DNA from: an uncultured Thiotrichaceae bacterium
Lineage (GTDB): Bacteria; Pseudomonadota; Gammaproteobacteria; Thiotrichales; Thiotrichaceae
Assembly: GCA_938038645.1 (NCBI GenBank)
Contig: CALHTA010000271.1
Location: 1-5,564, forward strand
Direction: 5' to 3'
Length of the DNA stretch: 5,564 nucleotides
This document shows positions 1 to 5,564 of this stretch, piece after piece. The notes under the pieces are model-generated. The model did no database searches. It saw nothing but the letters and a program-made list of their open reading frames with translations, and was not told the origin of the DNA. The position numbers and the translations under genes are program-made. How positions within the stretch are numbered: the stretch's first letter is position 1; the number at the start of each line of letters is the position of its first letter.

Positions 1-32
1 AAATTAACTGTTTATCTTGGTTCATTGCTTCT

Positions 33-49
33 TGGCAATACTGTTGCCA
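33..49 (-). repeat. Small inverted repeat in the rRNA leader
   Basis: TGGCAA (33-38) and TTGCCA (44-49) are exact inverted copies with a 5-nt loop, so the leader RNA can form a 6-bp hairpin downstream of the boxC-like segment. Its role is unknown. It may be part of leader folding before RNase III processing. Confidence 0.4.
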
Positions 50-84
50 GTCACAAATCCCCACAAAAGTTATTTGGTCTAAGT

Positions 85-96
85 TGTTAAACAGCG
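85..96 (-). promoter_or_regulatory. boxA rRNA antitermination element
   Basis: The minus strand reads CGCTGTTTAACA, differing at two positions from the E. coli rrn boxA TGCTCTTTAACA as I recall it. In the family, boxA RNA is bound by NusB-NusE (S10) and loads the rRNA antitermination complex. It directly follows the boxB-like hairpin. Confidence 0.75.
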
Positions 97-116
97 CCAA
101 AAGCCTCTGCTTCTGG
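97..116 (-). promoter_or_regulatory. boxB-like hairpin of the rRNA leader
   Basis: The minus-strand RNA can fold CCAGAAGC, loop AGAG, GCTTTTGG: an 8-bp stem with a single G-U pair and a 4-nt loop. It lies directly upstream of boxA, the position occupied by boxB in E. coli rRNA leaders. Confidence 0.65.
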
Positions 117-126
117 AAGGTGGCGA

Positions 127-155
127 AGTATAAGCAACGCCAGAAAATTCTTCAA
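127..155 (-). promoter_or_regulatory. rrn P2 promoter (sigma-70)
   Basis: On the minus strand TTGAAG (150-155) is separated by 17 bp from TATACT (127-132), followed by TCGCCA. The predicted start is near 119-121, about 150 nt downstream of the P1 start, comparable to the P1-P2 spacing in enterobacterial rrn operons. The boxB-like hairpin begins only a few nt after this start, so transcripts from both promoters carry the antitermination signals. Confidence 0.75.
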
Positions 156-170
156 GTGATTTATTCACTT
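154..170. repeat. Perfect palindrome overlapping the rrn P2 -35 region
   Basis: AAGTGA (154-159) and TCACTT (165-170) are exact inverted repeats separated by 5 A/T bases. The palindrome overlaps the P2 -35 hexamer (150-155) by two bases and extends upstream. It could be a protein operator, or a hairpin in RNA made from P1. It does not fit the Fis consensus at the required positions. Confidence 0.45.
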
Positions 171-280
171 TTTGTTCAGTTCAACCGGATTAAACAATCT
201 AAAAACCTGATCCTTTAACAGCGCGAAAATCTCGCTGGTAGCGCCTTTAGTAGCGTGCTGCCCGTCTGACTGAGCGGCGC

Positions 281-308
281 ATTATAGACACTAATCAAAC
301 CCTGTCAA
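281..308 (-). promoter_or_regulatory. rrn P1 promoter (sigma-70, consensus -35 and -10)
   Basis: On the minus strand a perfect TTGACA (303-308) is followed after 16 bp by a perfect TATAAT (281-286). Immediately downstream is a G+C-rich discriminator, GCGCCGC (280-274), and transcription should start around 271-274. A 16-bp spacer with a GC-rich discriminator is typical of rRNA P1 promoters and is the feature that makes them sensitive to ppGpp and initiating NTP. The DNA just upstream (309-350) is strongly A+T rich, as an UP element would be. The promoter points left, away from ntrC and towards the rRNA leader. Confidence 0.85.
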
Positions 309-402
309 TGGGTTAATTTCACTTTTAGTCAATTTGTTTTGAACTATTTTATAAAGCCTTTAAAACAGAAGATAAAAGCAACAAGCGGTCTAACAATATC
401 GT
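309..402. other. Gap between the ntrC stop and rrn P1: A+T-rich, no terminator seen
   Basis: This 94-bp stretch separates the end of ntrC from the -35 of rrn P1, which is transcribed in the same direction. It is A+T rich, with A and T tracts at 309-350 that could act as an UP element for P1. I looked for a G+C-rich stem followed by a T run on the minus strand and found none. Only weak A/T-only pairing is possible around 342-360. Confidence 0.5.
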
Positions 403-1818
403 TTACTTAACCTTTGAAGGATAAATTTCTTTCAGCTTGCGGGTAAGCGTGTTTCTTCCCCATCCTAACAACTCCGCAGCATCTTTTTTTCTACCAGCCG
501 TTTTTTGAAGCGCCGTTTCTAGTGCTAGCCTCTCAAACTCTGGTACCAGTTCATCCAAAATGCGTGACTCACCGGCCTCTAGTCGCTGCTGAATCTCTTG
601 GCCTAGCAAGGTACGCCAATCCCCTGATGATACGGTTTTCTGAACATCAAATAATTCAGGTGGCAAATCATCCATTGCAACGTCGCGCCCGGCGGCCATG
701 ACGGTCATCCAACGACTTAAGTTTTCTAGCTGCCTGACATTACCAGGCCAATGCAACGTCTGCAGGAAATCAATAACATTGGGTAGCAGCACTTTTTTCT
801 CAGTTTGAAGGTCATCCGCCGCCCGTTGCAAAAAATGACTTAACAACAAAGGAACGTCTGTACTTCGCTCTCTTAAAGGAGGTAGCTGAATACGAATCAC
901 ATTTAGACGATGAAAAAGATCTTCTCGAAACAACCCCTTAGCCACTCGCTCTTCCAATGCTTGGTGAGTCGCAGCAACCACTCTGACATCAACATCGACA
1001 GGAATGTGACCGCCAACTCGATAAAATTTCCCATCAGAAAGCACCCGAAGCAGTCGGGTTTGTAGGTCTGCAGACATGTCACCAATTTCATCTAGAAACA
1101 ACGTTCCATGATTTGCTTGCTCAAAGCGCCCCTTCCTAAGCGCATGCGCTCCAGTAAAAGCACCCTTCTCATGCCCAAACAACTCTGATTCCAACAGCTC
1201 TTTAGGAATCGCAGCGGTATTAATGGCAATGAATGGTTTTTTAGATCTTGGGCTATGCTCATGCAAAGCTGCGGCAACTAACTCTTTACCCGTACCAGAC
1301 TCTCCCGTTATCAGAACAGAGATACTGGATTTACTTAATCGACCTATTGCACGGAAAACACCTTGCATGGCAAATGACTTACCTATTATTCCGGTTTGTC
1401 TTGAAACCTCAGAGTCTTCAACAGCAGGAACTGATTCACGAGTATTCTTACTATGCTCTTGAGCACGTCTAGCAAGTTCAGTAGCTTCATTAATATCAAA
1501 TGGCTTTGGTAAATATTCAAACGCGCCACTTTCAAAGGCTGAAACAGCACTATCCATATCAGAGTGTGCCGTCATAATAATGACTGGAAGCTCTTGATGA
1601 CTGCCCTTAATGTTAGCCAGAAGTTCAAAGCCATCCATGTCAGGCATTCGAATATCACTAATAATAGCTGCCGGTGTCGTTTTCTTTAGTGACTTCAATA
1701 ATGCCGCGGCAGACTCAAACGTTTTTACCTCCATTTCAGCTCTTGTTAGTGCTTTTTCAAGAACCCAACGAATTGATTGATCATCATCAACGACCCATAT
1801 CGCTTCAGTTTGCTGCAT
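403..1818 (-). CDS. ntrC: Nitrogen regulation protein NR(I), sigma-54 activator NtrC
   Basis: Response regulator that, once phosphorylated by NtrB, oligomerises on enhancer sites and uses ATP to open sigma-54 promoters of nitrogen-scavenging genes. The 471-residue protein has the standard three parts. The receiver domain spans about 6-120, with acidic pocket D11-D12-D13, phospho-acceptor D55, T83 and K105. The AAA+ domain spans about 143-380, with Walker A GESGTGKE (172-179), an intact sigma-54-contacting GAFTGA loop (219-224) and Walker B FLDEIGD (241-247). A Fis-type helix-turn-helix lies at about 445-464 (DAAELLGWGRNTLTRKLKEI). Length is close to E. coli NtrC (469). The start is supported by AGGAGA (1825-1830) seven bases upstream of ATG. 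It overlaps the end of ntrB by 14 nt, which implies translational coupling. All key residues are present. Confidence 0.97.
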   Translation of the reverse strand: MQQTEAIWVVDDDQSIRWVLEKALTRAEMEVKTFESAAALLKSLKKTTPAAIISDIRMPDMDGFELLANIKGSHQELPVIIMTAHSDMDSAVSAFESGAFEYLPKPFDINEATELARRAQEHSKNTRESVPAVEDSEVSRQTGIIGKSFAMQGVFRAIGRLSKSSISVLITGESGTGKELVAAALHEHSPRSKKPFIAINTAAIPKELLESELFGHEKGAFTGAHALRKGRFEQANHGTLFLDEIGDMSADLQTRLLRVLSDGKFYRVGGHIPVDVDVRVVAATHQALEERVAKGLFREDLFHRLNVIRIQLPPLRERSTDVPLLLSHFLQRAADDLQTEKKVLLPNVIDFLQTLHWPGNVRQLENLSRWMTVMAAGRDVAMDDLPPELFDVQKTVSSGDWRTLLGQEIQQRLEAGESRILDELVPEFERLALETALQKTAGRKKDAAELLGWGRNTLTRKLKEIYPSKVK

Positions 1819-2890
1819 TGTTTATCTCCTTGTTGCTATCAAGAGTAGTTGATATGGGCAGTAATAATGTAAATACGGTATTACCCGGCTCAGATTGAAA
1901 TTCAATCAGACCGCCATGTGCATTAGCTAGGGATTGAGCAATTGATAACCCAAGACCGCTACCATCGGCAGACCCGCTTACCATTGGGAAGAACACCTTA
2001 TCTTGCACCGCTAATGGAACACCCGCGCCGTTATCGACTATTTGGAGCCTTAACACTAAGCGATGCACTTTTTGATTTAACATAAAGCGGCGTATCACCC
2101 GCGTTCTGAAAGTAATTTCACCCTCGATCCCCACAGCTTTAATGGCATTTACAACTATGTTGAGAACAATTTGAATTAACTTATCTTTATCGGCACTCAG
2201 ATCGGGGATACTTGGATCATAGTCAAAGCGTATATTAACTTTCGATGAAAGCTCGACGCTGACTAATTTCCTAACTCTCTCCAAGACTTCATGAATATTG
2301 ACCTTTTCATTAATCGATGGAGCATGAGACCCCGACATACGATCAACTAAAGTTTGTAAGCGGTCAGCCTCAGAAATAATAATACGCGTGTATTCTTTTA
2401 ACTCTTCACTTGGCAACTCTGTTTCTAATAGTTGCGCAGCACCACGTAAGCCACCTAGTGGGTTTTTAATTTCGTGGGCCATTCCCCTGACTAAGGTTTG
2501 CGTTGTACTTAACTGACTTAACAAAGTTTCTTCTTGCGTCAGCCTCAACTGCTGATCAATTCTTGACAGCTCTAGTAATAAGGCATCTTCTTTTTGATTC
2601 AAGTTATAAGGACTGATAACGATATCAACGATTAGCATTTCACCTTGCCCTGACTTGAGATGAAATTGGCGTAAGGATTGGATATCACCAGACTCCCGAA
2701 CCTTATCAAAGGCAAGTGTAATACTGCTTTCATCAAACAAACGTTTATACCGTTCGCCAATAAGCCTACGGCGACTGCTGCCAAACAGCACTTCTGCAGA
2801 AGCATTCATGTATTGGATATTAAGCTCGCCATCAAGAACCAACACTCCCGTAGCCAGAGCATCCGTTACTCCTGTCAACTTTACATTCAT
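1805..2890 (-). CDS. ntrB: Nitrogen regulation sensor kinase/phosphatase NR(II), NtrB
   Basis: Cytoplasmic histidine kinase that phosphorylates NtrC under nitrogen limitation and, when bound by PII, dephosphorylates it. The 361-residue protein starts with a PAS domain (about 6-115). Next is the dimerisation/phosphotransfer helix with GMAHEIKNPLGG (136-147), where H139 is the phosphorylated histidine, at the same number as in E. coli. The ATPase part has an N box around N244-N248, a G1 box DNGAG (286-290), an F box FFPMVSG (300-306) and a G2 box GSGLGLSIAQ (310-319). There is no transmembrane segment. The ATG at 2890 is the first start after an in-frame TGA; a weak GGAAA (2897-2901) precedes it by 6 nt. 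It is the first gene of the ntrBC operon, with glnA absent from this position. Confidence 0.96.
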   Translation of the reverse strand: MNVKLTGVTDALATGVLVLDGELNIQYMNASAEVLFGSSRRRLIGERYKRLFDESSITLAFDKVRESGDIQSLRQFHLKSGQGEMLIVDIVISPYNLNQKEDALLLELSRIDQQLRLTQEETLLSQLSTTQTLVRGMAHEIKNPLGGLRGAAQLLETELPSEELKEYTRIIISEADRLQTLVDRMSGSHAPSINEKVNIHEVLERVRKLVSVELSSKVNIRFDYDPSIPDLSADKDKLIQIVLNIVVNAIKAVGIEGEITFRTRVIRRFMLNQKVHRLVLRLQIVDNGAGVPLAVQDKVFFPMVSGSADGSGLGLSIAQSLANAHGGLIEFQSEPGNTVFTLLLPISTTLDSNKEINNAAN

Positions 2891-2941
2891 CTGATATTTC
2901 CAATTTACAAGTGAGGCTCAATTCCTCCTCTGAATTACGCA

Positions 2942-2957
2942 AGCAATTTTCAGGCCA
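2942..2957 (-). promoter_or_regulatory. Sigma-54 promoter of ntrBC (-24/-12)
   Basis: On the minus strand the sequence TGGCCTGAAAATTGCT matches the sigma-54 consensus TGGCACGN4TTGCW at all fixed positions except two (CT in place of AC). The invariant GG (2955-2956) and GC (2943-2944) have the correct spacing. The predicted start is A2931, 41 nt before the ntrB ATG. With NtrC sites upstream this predicts autoactivation of ntrBC in nitrogen limitation. Confidence 0.65.
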
Positions 2958-2995
2958 CAGTTAAAAAGGTATTGCGGCAGTCTTTTATGAATAAG

Positions 2996-3012
2996 CGCAC
3001 CATTTTAGTGCA
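2996..3012. promoter_or_regulatory. NtrC binding site 1 (strong)
   Basis: CGCACCATTTTAGTGCA is a dyad that matches the NtrC consensus TGCACCAN3TGGTGCA at all but two of the fixed positions. Its arms, GCAC (2997-3000) and GTGC (3008-3011), are exact inverted copies. It is centred at 3004, about -139 from the predicted glnK start and about -73 from the predicted ntrB start, so it could serve both promoters. Confidence 0.75.
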
Positions 3013-3026
3013 AAACACCAAAAACA

Positions 3027-3043
3027 TGCACCCTAAGTTTGCG
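3027..3043. promoter_or_regulatory. NtrC binding site 2 (weaker, one good half)
   Basis: The left half TGCACC (3027-3032) is perfect, but the right half keeps only TGC (3040-3042). It is centred at 3035, 31 bp (about three helical turns) from site 1, at -108 from the predicted glnK start and about -104 from the predicted ntrB start. The spacing, more than the sequence, supports it. Confidence 0.45.
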
Positions 3044-3045
3044 CT

Positions 3046-3062
3046 TGCACCGCGTTGAAGCA
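3046..3062. promoter_or_regulatory. NtrC binding site 3
   Basis: TGCACCGCGTTGAAGCA has a perfect left half and a right half TGAAGCA differing from TGGTGCA at two positions. It is centred at 3054, about -89 from the predicted glnK start and -123 from the predicted ntrB start. A further GCACC half-site occurs at 3090-3094, about -46 from the glnK start, but it has no matching right arm. Confidence 0.55.
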
Positions 3063-3116
3063 CAAAAACCTCGAAAGATGTATTTGTTAGCACCGTAAAC
3101 ACTCGACAAAGAAAGT

Positions 3117-3132
3117 TGGCACGGGAAATGCA
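3117..3132 (+). promoter_or_regulatory. Sigma-54 promoter of glnK-amtB (-24/-12)
   Basis: TGGCACGGGAAATGCA matches the sigma-54 consensus TGGCACGN4TTGCW at every fixed position except one (A instead of T at 3128). GG (3118-3119) and GC (3130-3131) are correctly spaced, and a T precedes it, as is common. The predicted transcription start is near 3143, leaving a leader of about 144 nt. The NtrC sites lie about 90-140 bp upstream. Confidence 0.85.
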
Positions 3133-3208
3133 AGAGCAACTATATCGGCCAGTTGGTCGGCACTCTGCCTCTAAATGTTTGTGCTTAAAAGTCATCATTT
3201 AGAAGTAG

Positions 3209-3625
<417 letters not shown>

Positions 3626-3644
3626 ACTTTAAAAGGGGAAACTA

Positions 3645-4961
3645 ATGGAAAACAATATTTTTCATCTTCAGTATGCAATGGACACTTTCTATTTTTTAGT
3701 TTGTGGCGCACTGGTTATGTGGATGGCAGCAGGATTTGCCATGTTAGAAGCGGGTTTAGTTCGTAGTAAGAGTACGACTGAGATTCTCACAAAAAACGTC
3801 GCGTTATTCGCAATTGCTTGTACGGCTTATCTTGTGATTGGTTACGATATTATGTATGGCGACGGAGGAAGTACTTTATTCCTTGGCAACATCGCATTGG
3901 ACGGTGCAGAAAGTGCTGATGCTATGGTCGCTACCGTTTTAGCAGAGTCTGCTGAAGCAGGCTTTGATGGAGGCGCTGTCTACTCTAACGCATCTGACTT
4001 CTTCTTCCAGGTTGTGTTTGTAGCAACAGCGATGTCAATTGTTTCAGGAGCTGTTGCTGAGCGTATGAAGCTTTTCTCATTCCTTGTTTTTGCGGTGGTA
4101 ATGACTGCATTCATCTACCCTATGGAAGGTGCTTGGACTTGGGGTGGAAAGTCAGTATTCGGTCTATTTAATCTTGGCGATGCAGATGAAGCTGCTGGTT
4201 TAGTTGGATTTGGTTTCTCTGACTTCGCAGGTTCTGGAATTGTTCACATGGCAGGTGCTGCCGCTGCACTAGCAGGCGTACTATTGTTAGGCGCTCGTAA
4301 GGGTAAGTACGGTAAAGATGGCAAGATTAATCCTATTCAGGGAGCAAACTTACCACTAGCAACACTTGGAACATTCATTCTTTGGATGGGATGGTTCGGC
4401 TTTAACGGTGGTTCGGTATTAAAGCTTGGCGATATCGCAAATGCAAACGCAGTTGCAATGGTCTTCCTTAATACTAACGCTGCCGCTGCGGGTGGTGTAG
4501 TGGCCGCATTGATGGTTGCAAAAATGCTATTTGGTAAAGCTGACCTTACTATGGTGTTAAACGGTGCCTTGGCTGGACTAGTTGCGATTACCGCTTCACC
4601 TGATACTCCATCTCCGATAATGGCAACGGCTATCGGTGCTATTGGTGGTGTTCTAGTCGTGTTCTCTATCTTGTTCTTTGACAAAATACGCATTGATGAT
4701 CCAGTCGGTGCAATCTCAGTACATGGTGTAGTTGGCTTGTGGGGACTTCTAGCAGTACCACTAACTAAAGATGGCGCTACGTTTACTGGTCAGTTAGTTG
4801 GCGCTGGGGTTATCTTTGCTTGGGTATTTTTTGCCTCACTCATCGTATGGTTAATTATTAAGGCCATCATGGGAATTCGCGTTAGCGAAGAAGAAGAGTA
4901 CGAAGGTGTTGATATTGGCGAATGTGGTATGGAAGCTTACCCAGAGTTCACCAAAGGTTAA
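3645..4961 (+). CDS. amtB: Ammonium transporter, Amt/AmtB family
   Basis: Trimeric inner-membrane channel for ammonium uptake, gated by GlnK. The 438-residue product has about 11 hydrophobic helices starting at residue 13, with no obvious cleaved signal peptide. The twin pore histidines are H201 (GIVHMAG) and H360 (SVHGVVG). The conserved Asp near the entry site is D193 in SDFAGS, and WFGFNGG (250-256) and AVAERMK (136-142) are family motifs. The helix 1 motif AGFAMLEAGLVRSK (29-42) resembles plant AMT1 and the Vibrio/Pseudomonas Amt group more than E. coli AmtB. A 45-residue acidic loop (about 74-118) lies between helices 2 and 3. The cytoplasmic tail (411-438) ends in ECGMEAYPEF, with Cys where E. 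coli-type tails have His; I recall similar tails in Vibrio relatives. GGGGA (3635-3639) precedes the ATG by 5 nt. Confidence 0.95.
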   Translation: MENNIFHLQYAMDTFYFLVCGALVMWMAAGFAMLEAGLVRSKSTTEILTKNVALFAIACTAYLVIGYDIMYGDGGSTLFLGNIALDGAESADAMVATVLAESAEAGFDGGAVYSNASDFFFQVVFVATAMSIVSGAVAERMKLFSFLVFAVVMTAFIYPMEGAWTWGGKSVFGLFNLGDADEAAGLVGFGFSDFAGSGIVHMAGAAAALAGVLLLGARKGKYGKDGKINPIQGANLPLATLGTFILWMGWFGFNGGSVLKLGDIANANAVAMVFLNTNAAAAGGVVAALMVAKMLFGKADLTMVLNGALAGLVAITASPDTPSPIMATAIGAIGGVLVVFSILFFDKIRIDDPVGAISVHGVVGLWGLLAVPLTKDGATFTGQLVGAGVIFAWVFFASLIVWLIIKAIMGIRVSEEEEYEGVDIGECGMEAYPEFTKG

Positions 4962-4984
4962 CAACTAAGCACTAAGCAAAACTT

Positions 4985-5020
4985 AAAGGCCGAAGCAGTA
5001 ATTGCTTCGGCCTTTTTTTT
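4985..5020 (+). terminator. Intrinsic terminator of glnK-amtB
   Basis: A perfect 13-bp stem has its left arm at 4985-4997 (AAAGGCCGAAGCA) and right arm at 5003-5015 (TGCTTCGGCCTTT), with a 5-nt loop GTAAT. It runs into eight T residues (5013-5020). It starts 23 nt after the amtB stop and separates the operon from mutY. The A run on the other side is only three bases, so strong termination in the opposite direction is not expected. Confidence 0.95.
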
Positions 5021-5040
5021 GGCTTGCAATAGGTTACACT
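5012..5040 (+). promoter_or_regulatory. Weak candidate promoter for mutY
   Basis: TACACT (5035-5040) shares four of six bases with the -10 consensus and would give a leader of about 20 nt. The corresponding -35 position falls in the T tract of the upstream terminator and is poor. Some promoter is expected here, because the terminator should cut mutY off from amtB, but this choice is uncertain. Confidence 0.25.
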
Positions 5041-5066
5041 CGAATTTTTTAAACCTCTGTTTACCC

Positions 5067-5564
5067 ATGACAACCATTCCTGAATTTTCTGAGCGCGTAT
5101 TAGACTGGTTTGACCAGCATGGTCGCAAGGACTTACCTTGGCAGCACCCCATAACGCCCTACCGAGTATGGATTTCAGAAATAATGTTGCAGCAGACACA
5201 AGTCGCCACAGTGATTCCCTACTATGAAAAGTTTATGTCTAGCTTTCCAGATTTGGAATCACTAGCTAACGCACCGATTGATGACGTTTTAAAGCATTGG
5301 TCAGGCCTTGGGTATTACGCGCGAGCAAGAAATTTGCATAAAGCTGCCCAGCAAATAAGAGATGAACACTCCAGTGAATTTCCGGACTCACTTGAGGAAG
5401 TCACAGCGCTCAGTGGCATCGGTCGCTCAACCGCTGGCGCCATCCTTTCAATAGCATTCAAACAAAAACAAGCAATATTGGATGGAAACGTTAAACGGGT
5501 ACTCGCTAGATTTCATTGTGTTGAAGGCTGGTATGGGAATGCTAAAGTTCAAAAGCAGCTATGG
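5067..5564 (+). CDS. mutY: Adenine DNA glycosylase MutY (5' part, runs off the right edge)
   Basis: Base-excision repair enzyme that removes adenine mispaired with 8-oxoguanine or guanine. The first 166 codons are visible and open to the window end. The catalytic glutamate is E38 in [13 protein letters not shown] (35-47), corresponding to E. coli E37. Family motifs [17 protein letters not shown] (80-96) follow. The helix-hairpin-helix is [12 protein letters not shown] (115-126), and the catalytic aspartate is D139 in [12 protein letters not shown] (137-148). The iron-sulfur cluster and the C-terminal 8-oxoG recognition domain lie outside the window. ATG 5067 gives an N terminus one residue longer than E. 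coli MutY, and no other in-frame start occurs just upstream; the Shine-Dalgarno sequence is very poor. It is transcribed in the same direction as amtB but sits behind the terminator at 4985-5020, so it is probably expressed independently. Confidence 0.95.
   Translation, partial: MTTIPEFSERVLDWFDQHGRKDLPWQHPITPYRVWISEIMLQQTQVATVIPYYEKFMSSFPDLESLANAPIDDVLKHWSGLGYYARARNLHKAAQQIRDEHSSEFPDSLEEVTALSGIGRSTAGAILSIAFKQKQAILDGNVKRVLARFHCVEGWYGNAKVQKQLW

Larger units (their letters stand above)
1..121 (-). other. 5' leader of a ribosomal RNA operon (partial, 16S gene lies off the left edge)
   Basis: Read on the minus strand, this stretch follows the P2 promoter and has the order expected of a gammaproteobacterial pre-rRNA leader: a hairpin (97-116), a boxA motif (85-96), then a G-rich TTGTGGGGA segment (58-66) that resembles the TGTGTGGGCACT part of the E. 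coli leader. No protein reading frame is present. By analogy with E. coli rrn operons, mature 16S rRNA should begin roughly 100-200 nt beyond boxA, which puts it outside the window to the left. The assignment rests on promoter architecture and leader motifs only, because no part of 16S itself is visible. Confidence 0.8.

Noticed and set aside
903..1277. Two minus-strand frames of about 60 codons inside ntrC
   Set aside because: They lie in another frame of the conserved AAA+ region of ntrC and have no family features.
2678..2914. Plus-strand 78-codon frame antisense to the start of ntrB
   Set aside because: It is antisense to the conserved PAS domain, and I saw no supporting promoter or ribosome binding site.
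3060..3116. IHF site between the NtrC sites and the glnK sigma-54 promoter
   Set aside because: An IHF site would be expected to help looping, but no stretch here matches WATCAAN4TTR convincingly. The best approximation on the minus strand lacks several core bases.
2950..3198. Minus-strand 82-codon open frame in the divergent intergenic region
   Set aside because: It overlaps both sigma-54 promoters and all the NtrC sites, is rich in Cys and lacks any recognisable family feature. The DNA is better explained as control region.
4337..4693. Minus-strand 118-codon open frame inside amtB
   Set aside because: It is a shadow of amtB, with a low-complexity Ala/Pro/Ile composition from antisense reading of membrane codons. 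The sense strand has a clear family match throughout.
4958..5199. Two overlapping minus-strand frames across the terminator and start of mutY
   Set aside because: They read through the intrinsic terminator and antisense to a clear mutY N terminus, and nothing in them is recognisable.

Overview
The window reads as chromosomal DNA of a gammaproteobacterium, probably marine. The evidence is the closeness of the PII, NtrB/NtrC and MutY proteins to their enterobacterial and pseudomonad counterparts, an ammonium channel of the type I recall from Vibrio and Pseudomonas relatives, a moderate-to-low G+C content by eye, and an acidic extracellular loop in the channel. I cannot name a genus. Everything recognisable belongs to known systems. 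The most informative part is the regulatory DNA between the genes.

Layout, left to right. Positions 1-402 contain no protein gene. On the minus strand they hold what looks like the promoter and leader region of a ribosomal RNA operon: a P1 promoter (TTGACA / 16 bp / TATAAT), a P2 promoter (TTGAAG / 17 bp / TATACT), then a boxB-like hairpin, a boxA antitermination element and a boxC-like stretch. The 16S gene should start a short distance beyond the left edge. Positions 403-1818 and 1805-2890 (minus strand) are ntrC and ntrB, the nitrogen-regulation response regulator and sensor kinase, overlapping by 14 nt. Positions 2891-3286 are a divergent control region. Positions 3287-3625 and 3645-4961 (plus strand) are a PII signal protein gene (glnK) and an ammonium channel gene (amtB), followed by a strong intrinsic terminator at 4985-5020. 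From 5067 the 5' part of mutY, an adenine DNA glycosylase, runs off the right edge.

How it works together. NtrB phosphorylates NtrC when nitrogen is short, and phosphorylated NtrC activates sigma-54 RNA polymerase. The divergent region carries a near-consensus sigma-54 promoter facing glnK-amtB and a second one facing ntrBC. Between them is a cluster of NtrC-type sites (one strong, one good, one weaker). The predicted arrangement is a closed circuit: NtrC activates both its own operon and the PII/ammonium-channel operon from a shared enhancer, while PII in turn controls NtrB and blocks the channel. Site spacing relative to the predicted glnK start (-139, -108, -89) matches what I recall of the enterobacterial glnA p2 enhancer. 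Unlike in Escherichia coli, glnA is not next to ntrBC here.

I found no mobile element, CRISPR array, tRNA gene, defence system or unknown protein family.
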